The position numbers and the translations under genes are program-made. A stretch of DNA of 64,000 bases from Struthio camelus. Lineage: Eukaryota; Chordata; Aves; Struthioniformes; Struthionidae. The stretch spans positions 379,501-443,500 of the forward strand of contig NC_090953.1 of the NCBI RefSeq assembly GCF_040807025.1, in the 5' to 3' direction. Shown piece after piece: positions 27,401 to 44,190 of this stretch (position 1 is the stretch's first letter; each line of letters starts with the position of its first letter). Below the pieces are notes generated by a model. The model was not told the origin of the DNA. It did no database searches and worked only from the letters and a program-made list of their open reading frames with translations.

Positions 27401-27637
27401 CTGTCGCCTCCACAGTAACCGCTCAAAATCTAGCTGAGACCCAGGAATTCTGCACAGATTCTCCAACCCAGAACGCCAGGACCTCCTTACCGATTCTTCC
27501 TCTTCATCATCTTCAAAGAAATCAATTTCGTCTGTCTTCATGTTTGATCCAAGGAAGTCTGTCTCATCATCCCTGGAACCGACAACAAATCTGGGAGCGG
27601 AGTTTTCTCCCTCACTGGAGGTCGTCAGGGACGACAT
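1583..27637 (-). CDS. PPIP5K1: PPIP5K1, diphosphoinositol pentakisphosphate kinase 1 (3' end off window)
   Basis: This cytosolic bifunctional enzyme phosphorylates InsP6 and 5-InsP7 at the 1 position, giving 1-InsP7 and InsP8, and carries a histidine-phosphatase-like domain that removes the same phosphate. I read 24 coding exons on the minus strand, all with GT/AG borders and compatible phases. They encode about 1015 residues that align from end to end with human PPIP5K1 as I remember it. The ATG is at 27637, followed by an acidic N-terminus. The ATP-grasp kinase covers roughly residues 50-375. The phosphatase domain begins at an RHGDRTP motif near residue 399 and runs to about residue 900. 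A serine-rich tail follows, and its last exons lie left of position 1. The start is supported by an upstream splice acceptor at 27665/27666 and by the matching N-terminus. PPIP5K2 is the only close alternative; the tail and the neighbouring CKMT1 favour PPIP5K1. Confidence 0.96.
3744..3817. repeat. TG/TA microsatellite
   Basis: Alternating purine-pyrimidine dinucleotides (TG then TA, then TG and CA) in a PPIP5K1 intron between the exons at 3456 and 4793. The rest of this intron (3818-4792) is AT-rich and shows nothing recognisable. Confidence 0.9.
5202..5263. repeat. Perfect tandem duplication of a 31-bp unit
   Basis: Two identical head-to-tail copies (5202-5232 and 5233-5263) beginning CCCCAACACAGTCATTCTCG, in a PPIP5K1 intron. 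Confidence 0.95.
12713..15608 (-). other. PPIP5K1 intron with unassigned open frame
   Basis: This 2.9 kb intron lies between the exons at 15609-15737 and 12591-12712. It contains a 223-codon minus-strand frame (13224-13895) starting [11 protein letters not shown], whose first residues are charged and coil-like and whose remainder looks random. It could be a worn piece of a retroelement ORF1 or chance. I see no splice sites linking it to PPIP5K1. Confidence 0.4.
15128..15215 (-). mobile_element. Possible CR1 3' end remnant
   Basis: Read on the minus strand, CTTGAGACAGGGGATTAGAT followed by a purine-poor stretch and TGATTATGTGATT-like sequence resembles the CR1 3' terminus. It is short and diverged, so this is a weak call. 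Confidence 0.35.
19698..24834 (-). other. PPIP5K1: PPIP5K1 coding exons 2-9: ATP-grasp kinase domain
   Basis: Coding exon 1 is 27491-27637. The kinase part follows in exons 24639-24834, 24450-24540, 23326-23411, 22928-23082, 21819-21920, 21405-21566, 20249-20370 and 19698-19799. Visible landmarks are [15 protein letters not shown] at the start of the domain, the [11 protein letters not shown] segment in 22928-23082, and the [12 protein letters not shown] segment in 20249-20370, which corresponds to the metal and nucleotide side of the ATP-grasp fold in this family. Exon lengths and phases add up without any frameshift. Confidence 0.93.
22140..22680 (+). mobile_element. Ancient CR1-type LINE fragment (ORF2 region)
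   Basis: The stretch around 22330-22640 resembles the middle of CR1 ORF2 DNA as found in reptile and bird genomes. It includes the segment coding for 'HNWLEN..' (GATGCATAACTGGTTGGAAA) and the later ATAAACTGAAGAAGTGATCTG and CAGTTCAATAAGG segments. It is highly diverged, has no open frame, and lies antisense inside the PPIP5K1 intron between the exons at 21920 and 22928. The boundaries are approximate. Confidence 0.6.
25150..25640 (+). mobile_element. Ancient CR1-type LINE 3' fragment
   Basis: The words GACTCCAGGAGCTCGGCCTGTTTGGCTTATCTGAGAG, followed further on by GTGGTGGATTTCCCATCACTGAC, match the C-terminal ORF2 and 3' end of old CR1 subfamilies seen across sauropsids. The copy is interrupted by deletions and has no coding capacity. 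It lies in the large PPIP5K1 intron between coding exons 1 and 2, antisense to the gene. Confidence 0.6.
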
Positions 27638-27665
27638 TGCAGCCTTGGTGGCCGATCATCCCGCT

Positions 27666-30600
27666 CTGGAATCATAATATGCAAAAAAGATAAGGAAGAT
27701 CTTCTGACATAGGGCAAGTCAGGGACTGATGCTAGTGGAAGGAGGTCAGGATGGGCAGGTCAGGGACTGACGTGGAGCAAATGAAACCAGGAACAGGCTG
27801 CCCAGCACAAAAGCAGAGAATCAAGGAGAGGGGAAGAGAGCCCTGTCAGTGCTACTGGAAGAGACCCTCGGGGTGGGAGGGAGTACAAGATCCAGAACCA
27901 TTTTAGATAGGCAGCTCCATTGTGCATTTAACCCATTTGCAGCAAGTAGGAAAGGGATGGCGTCACTGCTAGTGTTGAAATAATTTAAACCTTACAGTGA
28001 TGCATGCTCCAATCCGCTGTTTAAATCATTGACTGGGACAGTGGACACACTTGTGGCCTCGTACGCCCAAAAACATCAACCGGGACTCCAGAAGTTAGGA
28101 TGAAGCTTAGGAGAAGGAAGGTCAATTCAATTTTCATTCCCTTAGCTCAAGAGGACCTACAACAACAGAAAGACTAGTCTGAGAGGCACGCGAGTTTGGG
28201 AAAGGAAGGAAAAGGAAAAAGCGACACTCTTAGATAAGGAAAGAAGAAACAGAGAAAGCAACAGCAATAGTCTGAGCTGCAGGTCAGGGCTTCTGGGTTT
28301 ACAAGCTGGTTCTGATTTATTGTGTAACCATGGAGCCTGATTATCAAGGTATAAGCCATGCTTTATACATACAGCAGGAAAGGAGCGAGTCTTGCACTAT
28401 CACCTACGTAGTTGCACTCACTGTCTGCTGCACAAGTGACAGTTTGAATGCACAGTATGTATGTATGACCTGTATGCACCAAGGGCACAGCTGTTCACCT
28501 CTGCCAAAAGCTTCACATACATGAATGTCAAGCAGTTGCCATTCATCTTGTTTTCCCCCAACTATAAAATGGTGAAAAGCATTCTTCCTGTGTAAGTACG
28601 TGCAACCTTGAGAAGAGGACTTTGTAAACACCTTATGTTATCAAGCACTTCCTACGAGCGGACAAGACACAATACCACTGCTTCTCAGGCTCTTAAACGA
28701 TTTCCAGCATTACTCAGACAACGGTTACTGCATTTCCTATTCTTTTGAAGCACACTTCCCCTTAACAGCCAGTATACCACAGGACACTATGCTGCCACAT
28801 ACAACTCCATCAGTTCCCCATCCTCTCTGCCAGCTCTTCACAGAGCAGAGGAGATCGCTCAAATGCCATCTGCCTGCTGCCAGCACAGTTTCACAGTAGA
28901 CACAGTAGAGAATCCCCTCACAGAGAACAAAGGAGGGAGATGGACTTAATCTATTTGAGCAGGGTGGGAACAAGCAAAAGATCAAACACACAGACAGCAA
29001 TCCAGCTGGTTGCAAAATCCCCTTGGAAATAAGTGCAAAAATAAAGTATGTCACCATGCAGAAAGGCTGTGCACATTCCCAGAAAACACACAAGATTTAA
29101 TAGGTAAGTACTCAGAGAGCACTGAAGCAGAAACGCACCAGACAACGGTCCTGAAGCCACCCTATGAGAAACTAGTTCAACAGCACATCTCTCGGTTAAC
29201 GCACCAGACCTACCGGGGGAGCCCACACCAACGCAACAGAAACCAGAGAGGCGACACAGCAAGCTCAAACTTTGCTCCTACCGTACCAAGGACGATCTCC
29301 TCAGCATTACTGGCAGCTCACTCCAACTTTCTGCTTGCACACAAAGCCAAGCGCCGGGTGCTCCCACATACACCTTGAGGCACAGAGCTCATCCAGAACA
29401 GAAGAGTGTCCAAATTAGCAAGGGTCAAAGCCGTAATCACCATCAGTGCTCTCTACTGGTGCCAGTAACAGTGTTGGCAGACCAGGCTGTACAGGCAATT
29501 TTCACTGTATGCGCCACATAACCCTACTAATACAACACAAGAACAAGAGTAGGATTCCCAAATTATTCAGGAACGGTCTTCGTTCCTGGGCTCTGCTGCT
29601 TCAGCACGCTAGCACAGAACGAGACCTCAGCAGCAAGTACACGATCAGCTTGAAGGCTGATGATTTAATGAAGTAAACCATGCAAGAAGAGGAGGAGGGT
29701 TGTTCTCTCCAATCGCTTACCCTCCTCTCCCCTCCCTCCTGGAAAAATAGATCAGGCAGCAGAAAAACCTTTGCCCTAAGAACTAAGAAAGCAACAGGTT
29801 CTCTACGTTCCTGCCTCTATCCCAGAAAAAAGCCTCTGCCTCGCTCCGTAGCTATTTCCATAGGCCACAACACACCATACTGGAACCAAATAAAAAGCTA
29901 GAGCCTCACTGAAACATCAGGAATCCCCCTGGTGTTAACAGTGAAAACCTCATTATCTCACAGGTTGTTTCTGGCGTGGGGAAGGGGTGGCAGTTTAATC
30001 AAAATCTTTTTCAACTTTCTGTTTAAACTAGATCTCTTCTCTGGATTTCTGTGAAGCCAGGATATAGCCTCTTGACGTAACAGAACTGTTAGCTACAGGT
30101 GTAACTAAGGCACCTAAAATTCAAACAGTCCGTGACCCTTAAAGGGAAACAGACAATGGAATACTATTTTGGTTGGTATCAAAGGCTAGTAACATCAGGT
30201 TTTGCAGCCAGGCCTGAATCAGCTTTAGGGCTGGGCTATCACAGAGTTTATATGCCAGAGGTGAGGCAAATTCTCACAGGAACAGTACCAGCAAAATTCC
30301 TGTATGGGGCTCAACACACACCAAACCTAGAGCTATATGAGATGACCTGACAGCAGCCGTGCTTGCTTCTCAAACATATATGCTGAGGAACACACACACG
30401 CTTCCACATCTTTCTCATTGCTTCCTGAGCTAACTGCTCCTAAAGGTCATATATCCAGACCCGTTCCCACATGCTAAGAGTGCTGCAGGTCTCCAACCTT
30501 TCACAAACCGCAGCAGGAAAATTAAGTGTTAATACCACTAGCTGAACTCGCTGAGAGAGCCATAAGCACTAGCACAGCCCTGACACACACACAAACGCGC

Positions 30601-33126
30601 ACACACACAGCAGAACCCAGTTAAGCAAGGTTACGGTTTTGAGTACAGGATCTTCAGGCTTCCTAACCCCACCACAAATGCACGAGGAAACGTACACCAG
30701 CTGCTTACAACTACCGATATTCTTGCACTGTCTCCCAACAAAGGCACCTATGATCTGCTACACAATCATACCAAAGGTTAAGGTAATTAACTAATGGCAA
30801 TCATTAGCTGCTGACACACAACCTGAAATTGAGATGTAAGCCTTGCCTCTAAGTGTTCTGGGACTAATTCTTCAGCTCTCTAGACTGCCCTGTTTTAGGG
30901 ACAAGAAATGAGATAGTAAGATGTTTTCAGGCTCCCCAGCAGATCATTTTTGATGCTGTGCAGCTAAGAGCATTCACAGAGTAGCAGATTTATTCTTTGT
31001 GCCCCACTGTGAAATACCAGAAATTCAGAAAAGAGAGCACGGTCAGGTCTCATACTAACTTTGCACACCGTATGGCATTAACCAGTGAAAGTTTTTTAGT
31101 TTTATTAATGGAGCCTCTTACAGGTGCAGCTGCATGATTTGGAAGTACAGTCCCTCCTGTGGAGGGCTGAAGGTCAAGAGCTGCCTTTGCTTGTGGCATG
31201 CAGCAACCAAACAAGGCAGACCACATCGCTAGCAGCAGCACCTGTAAGAGGTGGGAAGAGGCAGATCTAGGTCCAGACACCAGGCCTGTGCGCTCCAGGG
31301 AAGCATTTGACTGGAGGTCAGAAGAGCACAGGGCACCGCTGCATGCAAACAGGCGGCAAGGATGAATTAGTTTATAGAACCTTAGCCCAGTTTAAGCATC
31401 TACAACATTGCAATCCTTATGTATATGCATAGCTGGTATTTTAAATAGACTAATGCCGGAAAGGTCTTGTTGAACTCTATAGAACTGCTGTGGGCATTAA
31501 AACACACACGTATAAGACTGAGCTTTCAGTATAATCAGTGAAGCAACCGCCTAGAGTTAATGCCACTATCTTAAGAATTTTGTATTAAAGGTTAACTACA
31601 TACTTAAATACAAAAGGTGATGTTGTACTCTTGTCAAAAACTAAGTGGCATAAACTCTTAATTGCTTCAAAACAAAACTATTGCAGAGTTAATAATTAAA
31701 AGCTATTTAGTCTTAGTGTATTAAAATAAGCTTGCCATGTGCTGTTTGCATAGTTCATTGTGTTCAAGACCAGGATACCAAAATCAATTCTAAAAGTACA
31801 ATCCTGCCTGTTTGAGAGGCATTTTCAGTAACTGCAAATCTATTAGGAACTTCAAACTCAGCGAGAGTATATCAATGGCTAAAACATTTCATGCTTCCTG
31901 ACTAGGAGGAGTTCTTTCTGCTGGAAAGTGCTGCTGTTTGCATATTTAGTAAAAGCTCTTGGCTTATCATTTCCATATCTGAGCAAATGTTATACTGTTC
32001 ACACAGGAAGTGTAGCAGTGAGACCCAATATTGTCTTTTTCACGGGATCATTTGCTACTTCATTGTTAAACTCCATAGTAGCAAATTTTCTCTGAGAACG
32101 TAATTGTTAATTTAAAAAAACTGACAAACTGAAGTATAAAATAATTTTATCAATGTTTTTTAAACAAAGGAAAGAACAGAAACAAACTTGAACATGCATG
32201 TCTTTAATTTTAAAAGCATAAATGTCTTAATTTTGCTTTGTAAATACACATATGGCAACCTGCAGACCCACTAGCACTTGAAAGCTGTAATTTTTATCCA
32301 TTCTTCCAGTCCGCAGCACTGATAATTTATTTGTAGAATGACTACTCATCTACTTATACCCTTTCCTCACGCATCAAATGGGAGTACAGACACTAACCAA
32401 TTGAGCACTTCCACACTTTTCAGAAGACTTCCATGAAGAAGTCTCAAGCCTGTCTAGCAGCACATCAGCAGGAAAATAAGTGCCATGGAGCAAGCTAGAG
32501 AGCTCATTCACAGCACAGACTTCTCCGTAACAGCGGTTCAGCTGCGCGCTTTCACCCCATCAGCCACACGATGGGCAGAAGGGAGCAACCACCTGCCACA
32601 AGGCAAAAGTTACCCTGGGTTTACTGCAAGGCAGGAGCGCTTACACCGACGTTCAACGCGGAGAAGTGAAGTCAGAACAGCAAATTCAAACATTAACTCG
32701 TTCCCGGACCAGTTCTGCAAGAAGCCGCACCCGGACACCGCAGGGACGGGGGCAGCGCAACCCGCAGCGGGCGCAGCCGCCCCCCGCACGGCAGCAGGGG
32801 CGACGCGGCCCAGCACCGGCAACCGCCGGGGGAGCCGCCGGGCGCCGCCGCGGGCCCCAGAGAGCCCCGCGGCCCACGGCGCAGTTGGCCCGGCCCTGCC
32901 CGGCCCCGGCCGGCGCCGCCCGGGGGAGCTCGCCCGCGCCCCGCCACCTGCCCGCGCCCCCGGCCCGGCAGCGGCGCCCCCCCTCCTCGCCCCGGCCCGG
33001 CGCCCGCCCCGCGCGCCCCCAGCCCCGGGGCTCCGGAGCCCCCCGGCGCCGTCACCGCGCCCCGCCGACCGGCGGCGGCAAGGCACCCCCCCCCCCCCCC
33101 GGGCGCCGCCATTTCCGCTCGCTCAC
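27666..33126 (-). other. PPIP5K1 first intron (about 5.5 kb)
   Basis: This stretch lies between the proposed noncoding exon and the first coding exon. I see no conserved coding sequence in it. It contains a small CA-rich microsatellite near 30585-30610 and an AT-rich section at about 31.4-32.4 kb. From about 32.7 kb it becomes very GC-rich, where the CpG island begins. A 76-codon minus-strand frame at 31050-31280 has a leucine-rich start but nothing else to support it. Confidence 0.5.
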
Positions 33127-33127
33127 C

Positions 33128-33200
33128 TCCGGCCGCCGAGCGCACCCTGCGCTGTCGTCACCGCCGCCGGCCAGTCACGACCCGCTCGCCGTCACCGCCA
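33128..33200 (-). other. PPIP5K1: Probable 5' untranslated first exon of PPIP5K1
   Basis: Read on the minus strand, the sequence just below an inverted CCAAT box runs into a good splice donor (GGAG|GTGAGCG) whose exon ends at 33128 or 33127. The first coding exon of PPIP5K1 has a splice acceptor (ATTCCAG|AGCGGG) 28 bases before its ATG, so an upstream noncoding exon is required. This is the best candidate, because it lies in the CpG island and faces the right way. The transcription start, and so the upper limit given here, is a guess. Confidence 0.55.
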
Positions 33201-33201
33201 G

Positions 33202-33227
33202 CCAATCGGCAGCGGAGGGGCGGGGCC
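33202..33227. promoter_or_regulatory. CCAAT box and GC box of the PPIP5K1 promoter
   Basis: GCCAATCGG (33201-33209; ATTGG toward PPIP5K1) and GGGGCGGGGCC (33217-33227) lie 75-100 bases upstream of the proposed PPIP5K1 first-exon donor, in a CpG island. This is the usual arrangement of NF-Y and Sp1 sites in a TATA-less housekeeping promoter. Assignment to PPIP5K1 rests on position and orientation only. Confidence 0.55.
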
Positions 33228-33342
33228 GGCGGCGTCAGGCAGGCGCGCGGGGCGGCGCGGCGCGGCGGCCCCTGGCGGCGGTGAGGGGCGCTGCCGCGCG
33301 CACGTGGAGCGCGGGGCGGCCGGGGCTTTGCGGCGCCCGCGC

Positions 33343-33380
33343 GTCGCCATGGCAACGGCCCCGCGCGTCGCCATGGCGAC
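33343..33380. promoter_or_regulatory. Two RFX-type X-box palindromes
   Basis: GTCGCCATGGCAAC (33343-33356) and GTCGCCATGGCGAC (33367-33380) are near-perfect inverted repeats of the RFX X-box form (GTNRCC, short spacer, RGYAAC). They sit 24 bases apart in the CpG island, about 120 bases on the far side of the CCAAT/GC boxes and about 1.9 kb before the CKMT1 ATG. They could act on either divergent gene. This is a motif match only. Confidence 0.5.
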
Positions 33381-33711
33381 GGCCGGCGGGCGGCTCGGCG
33401 GGCGCCCCGAGGCCGCGGACGGGGGGACCGGACGGACGGGGCGGGCGGACGCGGAGCGCGGCGTGTCCCGCCCGTGCTGCCGCCGCCCCCGCCCCCCGCG
33501 CCCGGCCGCCCCCCGCCGGCCCCCGGCGCCGCCCCGCCCCCTCCCGCCGCCCGGCTCTCGGCTCCCGGCTCCGGCTGCGCGGACTTCGCCCCGGCCGCAC
33601 CCTCGGCGCCGCCGGCTCGGCCCTGCCCTGCCCTGCCCCGCCCGTCGCCGCCGCGGTCCCGGCCGGGGAGCGCCGGGGCGCGGCCGATGCGCCGAGCCGT
33701 GCGCGGTGCGG

Positions 33712-35095
33712 GGCCCGGTGCGCGGCGCCCAGTCCGGTGCCCGGTGCCCGGAGCGGGGCGACGCGGTGCGCGGTGCCCAGTGCCCGGTGCAATGCCCGGT
33801 GCGGTGCCCGGCGCCCAGTGCAGTGCCCGTGCACAGTGCGGGGCGATGCCCGGTGCGTGGTGCGCCGTGCCCTGTGCCCGGTGCGCCGTGCCGGGTGCGG
33901 TGCCCGGTGCCGGGTGCGGTGCCCGGTGCCCGGTGCCCGGTGCCCGTTGCCCGGCGCGGTGCCCGGTGCCCGTTGCGCGGTGCCCGGTGCCCGTTGCCCG
34001 GTGCGCGGTGCCCGGTGCCCGGTGCCCATTGCCCGGCGCGGTGCGCGGTGCCCGTTGCCCGGCGCGGTGCCCGTTGCCCGTTGCCCGGTGCGCGGTGCGC
34101 GGTGCCCGGTGCCCGGTGCCCCTTGCCCGGCGCGGTGCCCGTTGCCCGTTGCCCGGTGCCCGGTGCCCGTTGCCCGGTGCCCGGTGCCCGGTGCCCGGCG
34201 CGGTGCCCGGTGCGCGGTGCCCGTTGCCCGTTGCCCGGCGCGGTGCCCGGTGCGCGGTGCCCGGTGCGCCGTGCCCGTTGCCCGGTGCCCGGTGCCCGGC
34301 GCGGTGCCCGGTGCGCGGTGCCCGGTGCGCGGTGCCCGTTGCCCGGTGCCCGTTGCCCGTTGCCCGTTGCCCAGTGCCCGGCGCGGTGCCCGTTGCCCGT
34401 TGCCCGGTGCCCGGTGCCCGGTGCCCGGTGCCCGGTGCCCGGCGCGGTGCCCGTTGCCCGGTGCCCGGTGCCCGTTGCCCGTTGCCCGTTGCCCGTTGCC
34501 CGGTGCGCGGTGCCCGGTGCCCGGTGCGCGGTGCCCGTTGCCCGGTGCCCGGTGCCCGGTGCCCGGCGCGGTGCCCGGTGCCCGTTGCGCGGTGCCCGGT
34601 GCCCGGTGCCCGTTGCCCGTTGCCCGGCGCGGTGCCCGGTGCGCGGTGCCCGGTGCGCGGTGCCCGGTGCCCGGTGCCCGTTGCCCGTTGCCCGTTGCCC
34701 AGTGCCCGGCGCGGTGCCCGTTGCCCGTTGCCCGTTGCCCGTTGCCCGGTGCCCGGTGCCCGGTGCCCGGTGCCCGGCGCGGTGCCCGTTGCCCGGTGCC
34801 CGGTGCCCGTTGCCCGGTGCGCGGTGCCCGTTGCCCGGTGCCCGGTGCCCGGCGCGGTGCCCGTTGCCCGGCGCGGTGCCCGGTGCGCGGTGCCCGGTGC
34901 CCGGTGCCCGGCGCGGTGCCCGTTGCCCGGTGCCCGTTGCCCGGTGCCCGTTGCGCGGTGCCCGGTGCCCGGTGCCCGGTGCCCGGCGCGGTGCCCGTTG
35001 CCCGTTGCCCGGTGCCCGGTGCCCGGTGAGCGGTGCCCGTTGCCCGGTGCCCGTTGCCCGGTGCCCGGTGCCCGGTGCCCGGCGCGGTGCGCGGC
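33712..35095. repeat. Heptamer tandem array (GGTGCCC family), about 1.4 kb
   Basis: Almost pure head-to-tail units of seven bases, mainly GGTGCCC, GTTGCCC and GGTGCGC, punctuated by GGCGC pentamers that shift the phase. No unit contains a stop codon in any frame on either strand, which explains the overlapping long open frames here (up to 881 codons). On the minus strand nearly every unit begins with GGG and is separated from the next by about four bases, which fits the canonical G-quadruplex pattern. The plus strand is correspondingly C-rich. Confidence 0.93.
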
Positions 35096-35129
35096 CGGCG
35101 CGGCCGGCGCTGTCCAGGGCGCGGTGCTG

Positions 35130-35319
35130 AAGGCGGCGGCGGCCCGGCAGCCCGGGGCCGGGCGGGGCGGGGCCGGGCGGGGCCGGCAGGTGGCGGTGCC
35201 GTCGCCCCCCCGCGCCGGCCGCTCCCCGCCCCCCGCCGCCGCCGCCGCCGCTCGCATTCCCATCACGTCCGCCCGGCCCCGCCGCCGCTCCGCCGCCGCC
35301 GCTCCGCCGCCGCTCCGCC
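35130..35319 (+). promoter_or_regulatory. CKMT1 proximal promoter and 5' UTR
   Basis: Overlapping GGGCGGGG Sp1-type boxes occur at about 35160-35190, directly after the heptamer array, and pyrimidine-rich CCGCCGCC runs lead up to the ATG. No TATA box is visible. The start context is GCCATGG, a good Kozak match. The transcription start cannot be placed from sequence. Confidence 0.5.
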
Positions 35320-43743
<8,424 letters not shown>

Positions 43744-44174
43744 GCGAGCGCCTCGCCAGCGGCAGCAGGCCCAGCTCCTCCCCGCTCGGCTTAGGCGAGC
43801 GCCGTGCCCAGCATGTTGTTGTCCTGTAGCCCACGACGCCCCGTTCCAGCCCCCATAAACGTGTTGCTGCAGCCAAGGCTCGGTCTGCTCCGTGGCCCCG
43901 CTCCCGCGCCCTCTCCCTGCCCGCCCTCCTCCTCCCCAGGGACAGGGCGCCCGGGTGGCTCTGGGTTTCCGGCCCTGCCTCAAGGCGCCCCAGGACCTCC
44001 GCTGAGCCACGGCTGCCCTGGAGAACGGGCCCCAGGGGCTCAGGGGGCCGCAGGTGGGCAGGGCTGGGAGCAGCTTGCAGCCGCTGGACGGGTTGGCTGA
44101 GCCGGGCTCGGAGAAGGTGCTACGGGGCCGCGGCGCTGCGGCAGCGGGGAGCAGAGCTGGGTGCCCATCACAGC

Positions 44175-44180
44175 TTTATT
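44175..44180 (-). terminator. STRC polyadenylation signal AATAAA
   Basis: On the minus strand AATAAA lies 11 bases after the STRC stop codon. STRC and CKMT1 are tail to tail, with only about 0.3 kb between their predicted 3' ends. The rest of 43880-44170 shows nothing recognisable. Confidence 0.8.
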
Positions 44181-44190
44181 AGCAGGACGC

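Noticed and set aside
31050..31280. A 76-codon minus-strand frame with a signal-peptide-like start
   Set aside because: It is short, has no homology I recognise and no promoter or splice context. It lies in a noncoding intron.
43801..44190. An AATAAA for CKMT1
   Set aside because: Only CATAAA at 43854-43859 is seen on the plus strand. The TTTATT at 44175 is the STRC signal on the other strand.
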